Source: Dactylellina haptotyla
Taxonomy: Eukaryota; Ascomycota; Orbiliomycetes; Orbiliales; Orbiliaceae
Direction of reading: 5' to 3'
DNA: 64,000 nt
NCBI GenBank assembly: GCA_031310005.1
Contig: CM062386.1
Coordinates: forward strand, 1,364,001 to 1,428,000
Shown here one piece after another: positions 1 to 12,134 of this stretch. The notes beneath the pieces were generated by a model that searched no databases, was not told the origin of the DNA, and saw only the letters and a list, made by a program, of their open reading frames with translations. Positions within the stretch are counted from its first letter, which is position 1. Every line of letters begins with the position of its first letter. The translations under genes and the position numbers were made by a program.

Positions 1-3000
1 CACGGCCTCCTTATACCAAAACCCTTCCCTCGTAACTCTCTCAATCTCCGGCGACACCTTCGTCATGGAAACCACATACTGCCGCTGCGTCTTACTCAAA
101 CTCGGTATCGGCGCCGTCGGATTCGCAACATATATCCTCTTCAATGGCAAAATTAACCGTGTCGAATGGCCAGCCGGAATAGTATCGGACGCCGTGAACC
201 GCATATCGTCTTCCCCACTCTCATGCGAGAACCCATCGTGCTCAATATCCTCCATCGCAGGATTATAACCCATCGACACCCTCAGCGGATGCGGCCACGA
301 ATTGCGTATATCAATCAGCACCAACGCGTAGGTGCTGGGATTCGGCACGCTCGACAACCGATCGAACAGCTCTCTAACCTGTTCGTTCCTCGCCGCGAGC
401 TTTGATGCCACCGTCAGGGCCACAGAATTCACCCTCTTGATACCATTCCCGTTTGGTAGGCCCCCGTAGTCATTGTCGTGAACACCAGCGTCGACGGCAT
501 GCTGTAGCGCTAACAGCGACGAACTCACTCCGCTCCACGGTAAAAAGTCCATCCTAACCAACTCTACAGCGGCGTTAACCGTGACCGTGATATCCGTCTC
601 CGTCCGCCTGGTATACCATCGTCCTGAACTCTCCGAAACTTCGCCATTGGGGCTCTCGCCCTTCGCGTCCCGATTAATATAGCCATAATCAACCACGACG
701 GTTCCGTTGGTTAACCCCGGTTTACCCAGCACTTGAACTTGAAATGAACCCCTCCCACCAGGTGGAATCGTGAAATTCTCGTCGGGTTGCACCCATTCAA
801 ATGCCTTCTTCTTATACAAGATGATCTCTAACTCGTAAACCTCCGCCGGTAACCCTTGCTTCTGCGCGATAGCATTCGTGACCGGTTCTGTCGTGCTGTC
901 GACGAAACTGACCGCGAGGAAATTAACAGCCACGGAGTCGCTTTCATTCTTGATGTGCACCGTGAACATTTGCTTCTCGCCTTCAAGCACCATGACTGCG
1001 TTCTGCGGAAGACTGGTGTGGGTGATGATTACTTTGGGTTGCGCCGGTATTACATTAATAGAAAGTTGCTTCAGATCTGGTCCAAAATTTGGCGCTGGTA
1101 TTTGACTAGCTCTGACCGCAGTCGTACTGTTCGATAGCGTGGACAGATGAGATTTCGGACGGGATTGGTCTGCACTCTTGGAGCCGAGCCCGACTTGTTT
1201 GATCTTGTCTTCGCCATCGACGGGTATCATGCGGAGGTCTGGTATTATCGGGAAGAATCGTTCTTTGCAGCCGTATACTCGTATCTTAGCTCCTAGCATT
1301 TTCATCGCGCCGGAGCTTTGTGGTATTCCTGTGATCACATATGTGTGCTGTCGGTATGCCCCGATAACAAGACTTGCCGGTAAGGTTTCGAATTTCACGC
1401 CTGTAACTTCCAAAGCTACGCTATCAATTTGTATCTCGAAGTCAAATGGATTCTGTAGTGTTATTAAAAAGTCGACGGGCTCGGATTCAACTAGTAATGT
1501 CTTGATCGTTGTATCCGCTAAGGAAGTGACAGTGGTGTGCTTTGAGGCGAAGGGGTTGTAGATGAAGGGCGTTTTCGAGGAAATTGTGCCGCCGCTGCCG
1601 GATAGCTCATTTGCAGCACGAGGAACAGGAGGTTTCCAAATTTGGGACCTAAATAACAACGATTAGCAGGAATTGTGATTTCATGCGAACAGTCAACTTA
1701 CTCTACTAGTTCCACATCTCGTAACAGGTAGTCGTCCCAATAATCTGCAACACCACCCATGTCTTCGTCCAGGCCACTCTTTCTCGCAAGACCGACTGTT
1801 TTAGTAAAGCTCTCCGCTAGCTTTCCTTGTTCTCCCTTCGTTAATTCTGTCCCCGCGATCTCCAATAGTTTCGTGGTATAACGTAGGATCGCCTCATAGT
1901 CAGGAATAGCCTCCGTCAGAAGAATACACGACCTCAGAACGCCGACTTTCAACGATAACCAACCGAATCCTTTAGAATAATTTAGATCTGCAAGGCCTCT
2001 TTTCATCAATGTATTCTTCTCGTCGTCGGTTGAAGCCTCAAGAGCTGTCGTCAATGTGTCGTGGGTGATTCCATATGCGGCGCAAAGGTCGTCTAACAAC
2101 CGACTTGTTCTCACAATATCTGCTTCATCGCCGTCGAGTGCGCTATCACCCTCATCTCCTTGCGGACCTGGGCTTCCAGGCCTAGACGAGTTGCGACTCG
2201 CCGGGCGATATTCTTCACCCCCAGAAGCAGTCGGATGCAGCCCTGTCTCAGCGGCGCCAACTACTCTCGCTTGTATTAGACTGGGTACCAGCAGCTTGAG
2301 CAGCTCTCTTGTAACAAGGGCCTTCTTTCGCTTAAATCCAATTTTGTCTAGAACGGCTGCCATACCGCCAAGTATGCTTGCCGCATCTACGACTGTGAGG
2401 CGTTCAAGGTTCGGAGGGTAGGCTTTCATTACAAGTGTGGCGATATCTGATCGTGCAAGGTTCTTCATTGCTGGTTGCCCTAGATCCACGGGCACCGGTG
2501 TCCCAAGGACGATGTGCGCCAGAGAGTTCGGGTTCAATCCATGGTATTGCCGGGCGATTACCATGAGCTTGCAGAATCGAATGATCGTTTCGGATTGGAC
2601 GAGTGGGGGGGCAAACTCGTTGTTAAACGTCGCCGCTCGAGCGTAGAGACCTAGGATAGTATTTAAAAGCTCCGGTAACATCCCAAACACACTCTCCAGG
2701 GTTTCATTGACCGCCCCGTTTAGTTTCCACTTGGTCTCTGCGAGTGGTGTCGTCGCCGGGAAGATGACCGTGGGGACCTGGAGATCAAGACCCATCTGCG
2801 CCATAATTATCAAGGACACCCCGATACCCTCAAGGGCTTTCCCATGCCATAGAAAATCGGCGTTCGTCTTCGCCGCGATAGCTCCTTCCGTGAACCTATT
2901 GTGTATTAGTATATTACGGCATTTATTTTAGTAATGTTTTTAGGAAGCTTACTGTCTAAATGCATCCGTAACGAAGCCCGCCATTAGATGAAGATTAGCA

Positions 3001-4105
3001 ATAGCGATATTAATCCTGATTTTGCCTTTAACTCGCTCCCTCTCTGATAGACTCCCACTTCCAAAGCCCGCCATGCTCAATCGGTTTCCCACACCACCCA
3101 AGTTGGCGAACTGTGCTGCGTTCGCAGGTAGAGAGCTAATTGGCAGAGACATCCTTGAGCTTGTGCGGGGGGGTCTGTCATCGTTATTCGGAGCTGGTGC
3201 TTCTATCGTGGGGAGAGCCTGCAGGCTTTTAGAAAGACCGGCGAACTCGTATAGCAGGAGGGAGCTAAGATCGGACATGACAGCCCTAATCGATGTCCTG
3301 GAGGATTCATATTTTGACGGAATGGGTATTGTGAGTTTGGGGTATTCGGCGACATTGGAGGAAAGCTCGCCGTCTTCTTTCCATAGATGGGTATCTCTTG
3401 AGAATAAGTCATCTCCTATGGGTGTATCGAACATCACCAGAGGGAATAACAGGGATTTAGGATACTATGCAAGTTATAAGCGACATGTTCTCTCAAACCC
3501 GGGAAGCGAGTTGTGGGGGGGTTGAAAGGTGGTGTGTTACTTGTAGAACAAGATCCTGTATCCCGGCTCGAAGGTCGGCGACTGAGTTCCGCTCCATGAA
3601 ATCGGCGACGGCAATGACCTAGGATTGTTACATAGCTGTTGCTTAGCTTAAGCGACCTCGAAATCGGCACCCCACAATGCGATGCCGTATTGTTAAACGG
3701 GTACGGGAAGAGGCATACCATATAGGTCCGCCGGTGCATCTCGAGGCCGTCCAGGTACTCATGTTCAGTATTGTACGAAGTATTGAGGCAATATATAATT
3801 TGGCCATTCGGGAAGCTTAGGGGTGAAAAAGTAGCTGTTTCCGAGTGAGAATTGGCGGGATATATTAGCACGGGATCCCTGACAATGGGTAGAGATCAAT
3901 GGGGCAACATGGGAGGACCCACGAGATCAGACGTACTTCTTGTCCCTCGCGAGTCGAGACTGACATCTTCCAGCCGAACTTTATTAACAGCTCGCAGGCG
4001 GTCGACGAACTCGTAGAACTTGGCTCGTTTTATGCGTCCCACCGGGGCGAGGAGGACCTTGACGTGCGAGGGTGCGGTAAAAGAGAGCGGATCTGGAGTC
4101 GGCAT
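1..4105 (-). CDS. TRS120: TRAPPII complex subunit Trs120 (3' end outside window)
   Basis: Trs120 is a subunit of TRAPPII, the Golgi tethering and exchange-factor complex for Ypt31/32 GTPases. Start ATG is at 4105. The N-terminus (VKVLLAPVGRIKR) is the family signature for this end. My exons are 3937-4105, 3719-3834, 3541-3618, 2953-3464, 1702-2895 and from 1648 past the window edge; all phases close. The first intron uses a CTAAT branch site near 3866 and joins ...DSRGTR to TTFSPLSFP. Later conserved blocks are the LLYEFAGLSKSLQALP segment, a Ser/Pro-rich linker, and KALEGIGVSLIIMAQMGLD. About 1,200 residues are visible and the C-terminal beta-rich part continues beyond base 1, so the gene is partial only because of the window. 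Intron density is the highest here except for the ABC transporter. Family identity is from recalled conserved blocks; exon edges are inferred. Confidence 0.88.
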
Positions 4106-4813
4106 CCTGCAGACTCGGGATACCTGAGGGGGATGGTCCGAAGGGGGAGTACAGGGCGCGCGTGTGTAGCTTAGCTTCGGGTTGGTGGCTGGCAGGCCTG
4201 TGGAGAAAAGGTGTCGCGTTTGTGGGATTAGGAACTCGGCAGACGGTGGAGCCGGTGGGTTCGCATCTCCAGATCTGTTTGACGGGAACTCGGAGGGACT
4301 CTGAGGCCAGCGACGGTCTACGGAGGCCGGCAGGAGGTTGAGATGGATGGTGATGTTGTAGACGTCGATAAGGGAGGTGAGGTTGCTGGGGTCGCTGGGG
4401 TTTACTGGGGGGATAGCTAGCTTGCCTGCCTGCTTGCTTGCTTGCCAGCCACAGCAGTTCAGTTCAGCTAAAACATGGGCCTCAACGCACGCCGACCAGC
4501 GCATCGACCTGCCGCAGCTCCGCCGCCGTGCAGCGCAGGTTAATATTCCGTGCAGCCAGTCGACAGGACACTTGCGAGTCGACTAGTCGGTAGCTTGGTC
4601 TGAGCTTCGATCGTAATTGTCACCGATCACGCTGTGCTTAATATAGAAACTACGGTTTTAGGTTTGCAAAGTCGACCTTTTATTCATCGGAATCTCATTC
4701 GTTTTTTTAGCTTCCGTGCGGCCTAGTGGGTGCTCAGGAAAGCAGGCCCAACCGCACAGGCCCAGCCGAAGCGGGATGCAATATTAAAATATATGTGATT
4801 TGTATCAAATCTT
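4106..4813. promoter_or_regulatory. TRS120 upstream region and PRE5 3' region
   Basis: This 708-bp gap lies between two minus-strand genes. It should hold the TRS120 promoter and the PRE5 terminator. A small direct repeat of CTTGCCTGC-like units sits near 4420-4446. I see no supported coding sequence; the open frames here lack family features. Confidence 0.5.
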
Positions 4814-5864
4814 CTATTCAGTGGTGTCCATTGCGCTAGCTCCGGAGGCTCCCTCGCCTGGTCCCAGCAGACCCGCCAGATCGTCGTCGTCATCTCCACC
4901 CTCAGCAACGTCCATGGCGGTATCAAGTCTCGCTGCCCTCTGACTCCGCGTTCCGTCCTCGCCCAGGAGATCCAAGAACCTCTTGACCCTCGTTCCGTCG
5001 TACTGCTTCAAATCCTCACCGATACCCACAATTGCAATGCTAGTGTTATCCGTAGTTAATTCCTTGTCCTGCTGTAATGTGTCTCTCAGAGCCTTGAGCC
5101 CGTGTAGCACCAGATCATCTCGGGAAACATCCGGGAAGGATTCAAAGTGTCTCTCCAGGTATGTTCGCGCCGATTGGCTACGAGCTCCAATCGCAGCTCC
5201 AAAGTACTCCTGTATCTGCCCGCTTGGCTGAAACTCCCACAGATGCGGACCAGTCTCGTCCACACCAGCGACGAGCAAACCCACACCGTACGGACGCTTT
5301 CCGTAATGCTGGGTGTTAACCTGAGCTTTGTCCGCGATTGCATTTACGACACGAGAGACTGGTACGGGGCGCGAGTATAAGAGACGCGAGGACATCGATT
5401 GCTGGCGCATAAAGTTGGAGAGAACACGGGCGTCTGGTGACAGACCGGCGAGAGCTACTCCGAGATGCTTATCGATTGGGATGATTTTCTTCTGGTATGA
5501 GCCTAGTTCTTCGGCATTTCTCTATATATATATATATCAATATAGGCAATATCTCAGTAATTAGACTCTAAATTTCTTCTCGACTATGATGTGTGATGAT
5601 GCTTTAAGCTATTCGAGGCGGGGTCGGGGTACCTTTAGAGCTACTAGGGCAACATGAGTTTTCGATCTCAGGCCCACAGCAGCAGAGCCCTGTTTGATGG
5701 CTTCGAGGGCATATTCGACCTGGAATATTCGACCCTGCGGGGAGCTGTATTCCAATTAGCTCGGTACTTCCTGAAGCCAAATTTGCAGCAGCATATCTAT
5801 CGCCATCCGCAGATAGGAGCTCTTACAATGTAACAGAGTCGTTATCGTAATTGTTTCTGAACAT
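4814..5864 (-). CDS. PRE5: 20S proteasome subunit alpha-6 (Pre5/PSMA1)
   Basis: This is an alpha-ring subunit of the 20S proteasome, orthologous to yeast Pre5 and human PSMA1. Exons are 5827-5864, 5633-5744 and 4814-5521, giving about 285 aa. The N-terminus [13 protein letters not shown] followed by [19 protein letters not shown] is the proteasome alpha-subunit signature. [19 protein letters not shown] and [15 protein letters not shown] are characteristic of alpha-6/PSMA1. As expected for an alpha subunit there is no N-terminal catalytic threonine. The C-terminus is an acidic tail ([11 protein letters not shown]) near residues 255-275, common in fungal members. It is divergently arranged with VPS55, sharing a 608-bp upstream region. 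Identity is very secure; the short first exon (38 nt) is confirmed by the conserved protein start. Confidence 0.95.
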
Positions 5865-6472
5865 GGTGCTCGTTGAGGATGACGACTGGCCCTAGTTGGA
5901 GAGATACACGGCAGACGGGTCGGAAGTCAAGCTTAAGATAACAAGGAGGAGGCACAGTGATATCCGAGGCCTTGGATCGCGAGGGAGATGAAGATGGCGG
6001 GAGGGGATGAAGATGAGGAGCAGGAAGGTGTCTACGCGGCCGTTGGAGGGAGCTTTGGCGGGACGACGTGCCTCTGCGTTGGAGCTGTGGCGGGGCAGCA
6101 TGTGGCGGGTATCGGTGTGGCGGGTGGGCTAATTTGGAGAGGCGCGCGTCATCCAACACAGCAAACAAGTGCAAGAGAGAGTGCCCCGGCCGGATAACAG
6201 GACCCAGCCCAGCCTCATCGCCAGACATCATCCATCCTTCCTCCATCGCTCTGTCTCCTTCTCCGTCCTCGTCCTCCGCCGACGTCCCCCGCTTCTCTCG
6301 TCCGGTACCAGAGACGTCTGCCAGTCTACCGAGTCTGTTTCCCCCACAATACGATAGTCCGAACCATCCTTTATCCGGCCCGTTGGTCCCACCGGGGTCT
6401 GTTTCTATCCCACCTACCAAAAGTCATCGCACGATACGGGAGTAGTGTCTCATCTGCCACAAGCCGCCCATC
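5865..6472. promoter_or_regulatory. Shared divergent promoter of PRE5 and VPS55
   Basis: These 608 bp lie between the start codons of two divergently transcribed genes, so they must contain both promoters and 5' UTRs. I looked for the yeast proteasome element GGTGGCAAA and did not find a perfect copy. Open frames on both strands here are low-complexity and have no family resemblance. Confidence 0.6.
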
Positions 6473-6960
6473 ATGCCCGCCGCCGGTCTCAAAACCATCA
6501 TCGCTCTCTCCTTCGTACGTCTTTCCCTCCTTCGTCTCATACTCTTGACTGTATCCCCCTTTATTTCACCGAAAGTGCCATAACTAACCGCTTACCACAG
6601 GTCCTCGCCATCGGCTTCCTCCTCGTCATCCTCTCCTCCGCCCTCTACTCCCAATACTCCCCCCTCTTCGTTGTAGCAACCTACCTCCTCGCCCCTCTGC
6701 CCAATGCCATCTGCGGCCGCTACGCCTCCGCCTACAACGATGACTTTATGGACTCCGGCTCCTCCGCTTCCGGCATCCTCGATCTCGGCCGTTTCCTCAC
6801 CGGATTCTTGGTTCTCATGGGCATCGCTCTCCCCGCCGTCCTCGCCCACGCCGGTATAATACAATACGGTGCCATGATTATGAGCATCATCGGAGGCTTA
6901 CTGATCTATGGCACGATTATTGCGTTTACCATGTTCTTCCAGGAGGAGAGTGACTTCTGA
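6473..6960 (+). CDS. VPS55: Vacuolar protein sorting protein Vps55
   Basis: This is a small endosomal membrane protein of the Vps55/LEPROT family, which works with Vps68 in transport from late endosomes to the vacuole. Exons are 6473-6514 and 6601-6960 (133 aa). The first exon encodes only MPAAGLKTIIALSF, and the intron carries GTACGT and CACAG ends. The body shows four hydrophobic segments and the family blocks YLLAPLPNAICGR, GRFLTGFLVLMGIALP and GGLLIYGTIIAFTMFFQEE. Length and the acidic aromatic C-terminus match the family. It is divergent from PRE5 and convergent with ABZ1. The call is secure because the whole short protein aligns by eye to known members. Confidence 0.95.
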
Positions 6961-7568
6961 CTGGACGGCCAATAAACCCTCCCCGGGATTTAAATGAGAG
7001 AAGGAGCACGAGGCACCGGTTTGCACTGGTTCGTTCTTGGTTTGGTTTATGGAGAGCCGATACATCCCCGCTAGACTTGGATGAGGGATTCTTCTGCGGG
7101 GATGGGCTGTAATATGGTGTTTTTTGGTATGGAGGGGTGGTGGGGAGAGTTGGGCTTGTATGTTTTGCCTTTTTGCTAGCGGGCGGGTGTCGGTCCATCG
7201 GGAAAGTCATTTGTTTGTTGGATTTCTTTATCTATTTCAGTTGTACATTCTACCTCTTGCGTCTGATTTTTTCACTTTATACTTTTCCTTTTTATAGTAT
7301 ATGTCTGTCCTTCGCACGATATCATAGTTCCCATTGGCGTTGGTTTAACATACCGAATTTCTGGTTCCATTTTCTACCAAAGCTTCTTGAATCTTCCGAG
7401 AGATGGTAGGCTCGAAGAGAGGCGTGATTCTAAATTATCATTATAGCCTATAACCGCTGCGCACGATGCTTGTCCGTGCTCCTATATACATTTCATAAAT
7501 CGCACCAAAATACCCAAAAAAACGCCAGGATCGAGAGAGGTATCTTTATCAAATCACACATCCAACGT
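6961..7568. other. Convergent 3' region between VPS55 and ABZ1
   Basis: The two flanking genes end toward each other, so this 608-bp gap should hold both 3' UTRs and polyadenylation sites. The right half is T-rich. I see no supported gene. Confidence 0.5.
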
Positions 7569-9989
7569 CTACAGAAACACCGCCAGCGTGCTATTCAGCT
7601 TGGTCAGCATCTCCTCCCACTCGCCCTCGGGGTCGCTCAAAGCTGTCACCGCACCGCCGGCACCTATCCTCCATCTCTCAACCTTTCCTTGCCCCGCCGT
7701 CCTCCTCACCTGGTTCTCCTCGGTCATCTCATGATCGAATCGATACATGCTTCTGATGACCACGCTCCAATCTCCACTGCCTCCAGCGCACCAGTACCCC
7801 ATAACACCACTGTACAATGCTCTCTCTCCACCAAGTCCACCAGCATTCGCATCTCCTTCGATATCCTGCAGGATCTCCACACTCCTCTTCTTCGGTGCTC
7901 CCGTCATGCTGCCAGGAGGCAAACTCCTCTGGAGAACATCGAGTCCCGTAAAACCTTGCTGGATTTTCATCTGCTGCCCCATAGTGCCCTCGATAACGCT
8001 CACAAGCTGAAACACAGTCTCGTACTCCTCCACTTCCATCAGCTTGGTAACCTTTACGCCCCCATCTTCGTCTTCCTGCCCATCCAGGACACCATGTAAG
8101 TCGTGCCGTATCAGATCGACGATCATCAGATTTTCAGCCCGCTCCTTGGGGGTATTCAGTATGGCCTCCGCTTCCCTCCTCGACACTGTGCTACCATCCG
8201 CCTTTGCTTTTCTCACGGTTCCCTTAATAGGCCTGAGTTGAAACTTCCCCTTCCGATCCCAGCTTAGGAAACGTTCAGGGCTGCTAGATAGCAAGCATGT
8301 CGTCGAGCACTTGTAGAATCCAGCAAATGGCGCAGGATTCCGCTTCCGCAGCTGTCGATAGATCTTCCATGCCGAGTCGACCTTTTCCTCCGGGTTTTCA
8401 CTATAAGGGTGTCGAATATCGACTGTTGTCTGCGCCGTCAAGCAGAGTTCGTACGATTCCCCTATTGCCAGCTCCCGCTGACACCGCCTTACGTTCTCCA
8501 TATACGGTTCCTGGTTCGGACGTGTGATCTGTAGCATTTCAGCTGGAAACACGGGCTCAGCAACAGACTGGGCGTTCGTCCTCCCGCTGATACCACTTGG
8601 CCTCGGCTGAGAAACCATCCCGTTAGCTGCACCGACGGCTCCGTTCGGTGGGGTAGTCGTTGGCGTGATGCTCATCGCAGCGAGGAGTTTGACCTTCTCA
8701 CTCATTTCTCCAACCCATTCCTCGTCCTCTCCTCGGATAGATTGTACCCATACTTTCCCGCTAACGTTGTCTACAACGATACTTCTTTCGAAGAAAGTTA
8801 GGCTGATATCCGGTCTCCTCGCTTTATCATCTCCAGGCCTTGGTTTCTTTACTTCTACCCCTAGCCCGGTCACACCTGACTCGTAGTTGAAATATCCGAT
8901 GAAACCTCCCCAGAAAGGAGACTCTTGATCACCGCCTTCGGCCTTCTTGTTTTTCATGTACCGCGCGATAGCACCCCAGACACCACCCTCTACTCCTTTT
9001 AGGGATTGCTCCCTTATAGCACTATCATTTCCTTTCTCGTATCCGTGGATCTGGAAAGATATAGCCTCCTCCTCTAGTTTCCATGTAATAGTCTCCGTCA
9101 AACGATCAGCGAAGACACCAATAATGGTATATCGACCCGTATGCGCCGCCGACGAATCGAGCATCACAAACTCTTCTCGGGTCTTAACCTCCAACAGCTC
9201 GCATAGCTCGACGATCGATAAACATGGTGCATGGAAAGTATTGTACTCCACGGCGATTGATCCCATTTCTGGCTTCCCTTGTAAGCTCTTCTGCTGTAGG
9301 GGAACCTTCCACCCACTCCCGGTAATCGGTTCGCTCGCCGGCCGCTTGTTCACCTCCAGCCACTCCGTCGCCATCCGCCACCAGTTCTCGACCACTTTTG
9401 CCCCGTCGAGGTTCGTACAGCACGACTCGGGGTGATACTGCACGGCCCAGAACGGCAAACTTCTATGTCGCACCGCCATGATCACCTCTCCGTTCTCTTC
9501 CTCCCCGTCGTCAGCTGTAGCGAGAATCTCAATGCTCTTCAACGCTTCTTCGTCAAGTTCTGCCCGCAGAGAATGATACCGGATAGCATCGACCGCTCCA
9601 CAGCCTGAGAACAAATCCGCCCCAGAGTGCTTTATAATCGACCCTTGTCCGTGCTTGACCACATCCAACCGCGAGATCCCACCTCCGAACGCAAGGCATA
9701 AGCTCTGGAATCCCAAACACACGCCAAATACGGGAACCACATCCTCAGCTGCTAATGCGTATATCTGCGGGATGATACCGACATCTACAGCATTAGTGGG
9801 CGTTCCAGGACCCGGTCCGATGACGAGTGCGTCGAATGATTTAAGGAAAGGGCGGAATTCATCGAATGTGTAGGTATCGATTTTGATCGTGTGGACTTCG
9901 GCGTGCGTGACGAGACGGATCAGAGCGGCCAGGTTGTTGGAGAAAGAGTCGTAGGCGTCGAGGAGGAGGATGCGGCGATTTGGCGACAT
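7569..9989 (-). CDS. ABZ1: Aminodeoxychorismate (PABA) synthase, fused PabA-PabB type
   Basis: This enzyme makes 4-amino-4-deoxychorismate from chorismate and glutamine, the first step of p-aminobenzoate and folate synthesis. It is one uninterrupted 806-aa exon. Residues 1-215 form a class I glutamine amidotransferase: LLLDAYDSFSNNL at the start, nucleophile Cys91 in FGVCLGFQSL, and His186 and Glu188 in AVQYHPES. The rest is the chorismate-binding component I domain, with FWGGFIGYFNYESG in its N-terminal part and RPIKGTVRKAK, PGSMTGAPKKRSVEIL and ERALYSGVMGYW in the catalytic part. The fused order matches fungal and plant PABA synthases rather than anthranilate synthase, where the subunits are separate or differently fused. 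All catalytic motifs I can check are intact. No intron is evident. Confidence 0.94.
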   Translation of the reverse strand: MSPNRRILLLDAYDSFSNNLAALIRLVTHAEVHTIKIDTYTFDEFRPFLKSFDALVIGPGPGTPTNAVDVGIIPQIYALAAEDVVPVFGVCLGFQSLCLAFGGGISRLDVVKHGQGSIIKHSGADLFSGCGAVDAIRYHSLRAELDEEALKSIEILATADDGEEENGEVIMAVRHRSLPFWAVQYHPESCCTNLDGAKVVENWWRMATEWLEVNKRPASEPITGSGWKVPLQQKSLQGKPEMGSIAVEYNTFHAPCLSIVELCELLEVKTREEFVMLDSSAAHTGRYTIIGVFADRLTETITWKLEEEAISFQIHGYEKGNDSAIREQSLKGVEGGVWGAIARYMKNKKAEGGDQESPFWGGFIGYFNYESGVTGLGVEVKKPRPGDDKARRPDISLTFFERSIVVDNVSGKVWVQSIRGEDEEWVGEMSEKVKLLAAMSITPTTTPPNGAVGAANGMVSQPRPSGISGRTNAQSVAEPVFPAEMLQITRPNQEPYMENVRRCQRELAIGESYELCLTAQTTVDIRHPYSENPEEKVDSAWKIYRQLRKRNPAPFAGFYKCSTTCLLSSSPERFLSWDRKGKFQLRPIKGTVRKAKADGSTVSRREAEAILNTPKERAENLMIVDLIRHDLHGVLDGQEDEDGGVKVTKLMEVEEYETVFQLVSVIEGTMGQQMKIQQGFTGLDVLQRSLPPGSMTGAPKKRSVEILQDIEGDANAGGLGGERALYSGVMGYWCAGGSGDWSVVIRSMYRFDHEMTEENQVRRTAGQGKVERWRIGAGGAVTALSDPEGEWEEMLTKLNSTLAVFL

Positions 9990-11142
9990 TGTTCTTCTTT
10001 TATGAGATTTTTGGTTGTGTATATCGAGCTTGGAAGATTTTTGGGGAAAGCTTTATAAGAATGATTTATGTTTCTTATTTGCTATCGATATCGATAGGGG
10101 TGTTCTCTATCTGCGGGGATAAATATGATTAATGGTACCACCCCCTGGGATGGATATCTCCTTGGAACTGGAGATTCGATGTAACTAGAGTTATATCGGT
10201 CGAAGAAGTTTCAAAAGTGGTTGTTGGTGACACAAAGCCCGCTTTTGCTCATCGGCTTTCGCTCATCGGCCGATATCTTCCTTCTGGGGGTTTTTTTTTT
10301 TTTTTTTTGTGAGGGTTTTTGTTGCACGATGTCGGAACGTTCTGTACCTGTGCAACGGACCAGGGTACTAGTCAACTCGAGATGGAAAAGAGATCGAAAC
10401 CGTACGATAGCAGGATTCGTCAACTAACTAAAGAGATGCTCCAAATACCGTACGACGGTTCAAGAATCCGACGATTTAAAAGAGAGTGAGATAGAGAACG
10501 GAGGGATTTGGAGGAGTAGAATAACAATAGCAGGTAATGAACGGCTAGTGGCGGCGAGTGTTGCAAGAATTTTCGATTGGGCCAATCAGACCGGCCGAGA
10601 AGAAAAAAGTTCGGACAAATAAAGGCGGGCGATCCCTGCTCGTTTGCTGGGGCTCCATTCGATGGCCGACTTGCCTGACTAGCCGGGAAGGAATCGGAAG
10701 GACTAAACTAAGCAATGCTAGAAGAATCTATTGAATTCGGGTTGGTAGTAATACCGCAACTATATATCAAAGACCCCAAGTATTCCGCAGTTCACAGCGG
10801 TTTGTCATCTTGAAGAGTTATGGGCGAAACTCAGCGCCACGTTTGGAACGTTTGTATATAATTAATCCACGGTTATCTGACTATCACGGTGACTCCTGCT
10901 GTAAATCTCTAAATTTTAAATACCGTCTTCCTGTATAAATATTAAACCCCGAATTTAGTGAAGAAAACATGTTGCTTTCTCTACTCCTTTTAAATACTCC
11001 TCCTACCTAAATTTACCATTATCCAAGGATTCAAGCACGACGAGCTTTTCTTCAGGCAAAATTATCACTTGGGCGCTTTCGAACTCTATCCAGAAATTAA
11101 TACCGCCAACACCAACGACACGATCTCACTAGCTGGGAAATC
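9990..11142. promoter_or_regulatory. ABZ1 upstream region with poly-T tract
   Basis: These 1,153 bp should include the ABZ1 promoter. They contain a near-palindromic GCTATCGATATCGATAG around 10081-10097, a run of about 18 T from roughly 10291 to 10308, and a CCAAT box near 10578. I see no supported coding region before 11143. Confidence 0.45.
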
Positions 11143-11397
11143 ATGAAAATGCATAAAAAACCCGAAGCCTCAAACGACCGATTCCGTATATACAAAACCA
11201 GGAACTCTCGACATAACATTATCGCGAATTATACGCTGTTGCTTTTGCTGGTCGAGAAATCCGAACAGCTAAAACAGGAGATTCAAATAAACCAAGTTAG
11301 ACTCGAGAAAATTGGCAGCGAGTGCAAGAGAATCCGTGGAGAGCTCGTGGAAATCAAAGAGCTAGTAGGAAATTTGCGATCTTTACCAAAGAAATAG
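11143..11397 (+). CDS. Small hypothetical coiled-coil protein (84 aa)
   Basis: I do not recognise this gene. It is an 84-codon frame starting MKMHKKPEAS. The C-terminal 50 residues are strongly heptad-like (EKSEQLKQEIQINQVRLEKI, then GELVEIKELVGNL), suggesting a coiled coil. It ends in a basic SLPKK. A TATAAATATTAAA-like AT-rich stretch lies about 200 bp upstream, and the frame stands alone in an otherwise empty 2.1-kb gap between ABZ1 and SLD7. Its length is close to what chance could give, so it may be spurious. The amphipathic pattern is the only positive evidence, and no introns or neighbours support it. Confidence 0.35.
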   Translation: MKMHKKPEASNDRFRIYKTRNSRHNIIANYTLLLLLVEKSEQLKQEIQINQVRLEKIGSECKRIRGELVEIKELVGNLRSLPKK

Positions 11398-12134
11398 TGG
11401 CGACAGAAGACAGGGTTTAACGGGTGGCGGATATTTTTTTATACGTTTATAGAGATCAACATACAAGTACAGTAATTTAATATTTAAGCCCTAGAAACAG
11501 TCTGCTCTATCGACCGCTATTATTGTTTCTCACTCCATCAATATTTCTAACTCGGCTTTGAGGAAGTGCTGGACCCTCTACTAAATGCCTGTTTTTGATT
11601 ACTGAATTTTAATATCAATTCTACTGTGAAAGGGTGTAGCCTGTTGGGTTTCAAATATTTCCAAACAGTCGGGAATATTGAATTTGTATAAAGAAGGCCA
11701 CGACAATATTTGACTATTCTTTTCGTTAAGCTGGTTATGTGTGTTTTAAAATAGATTCTATATTTCTAAGTAGATAGTTAATGGGGAAGTTGGTCTCCAA
11801 ACAGTCAATATATTTTGACCAAAAGATCAATCCGACGACTGTCGATGCCGTATGTAAACTCCAGTGAACGCCTATCTACACTCCTAAATAAGCAGTAAAG
11901 TAAATAGTACTAAGTTCGTCGCTAGTTTGAGCCTCTCCAATGAGTATACGCAACATCGAGGCAGCGGTTATCTTTATACGGCCGGAGTCAGTGCGAGTCT
12001 GTCCCCGCACACCTATAAGGTTTTGACACAGCCAGCTCTGTGTACCCTGATCTCGGCCTCTTCATCAAAGATATATGTACCACAGCCTCGTCCCCCCGCG
12101 GAAGACGGAAACGGACACCCGTTAATAATCGCAT
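11398..12134. other. AT-rich 3' region before SLD7
   Basis: This 737-bp stretch lies downstream of the minus-strand SLD7 gene and presumably holds its 3' UTR. The decamer CCAAACAGTC occurs twice, near 11662 and 11797. I see no supported gene. Confidence 0.4.

Noticed and set aside
3869-3878. Nearer splice acceptor for TRS120 exon 2 at CAG/GGATCC
   Set aside because: It leaves the wrong phase; the acceptor before 3834 restores the conserved TTFSPLSFP and uses a CTAAT branch site.
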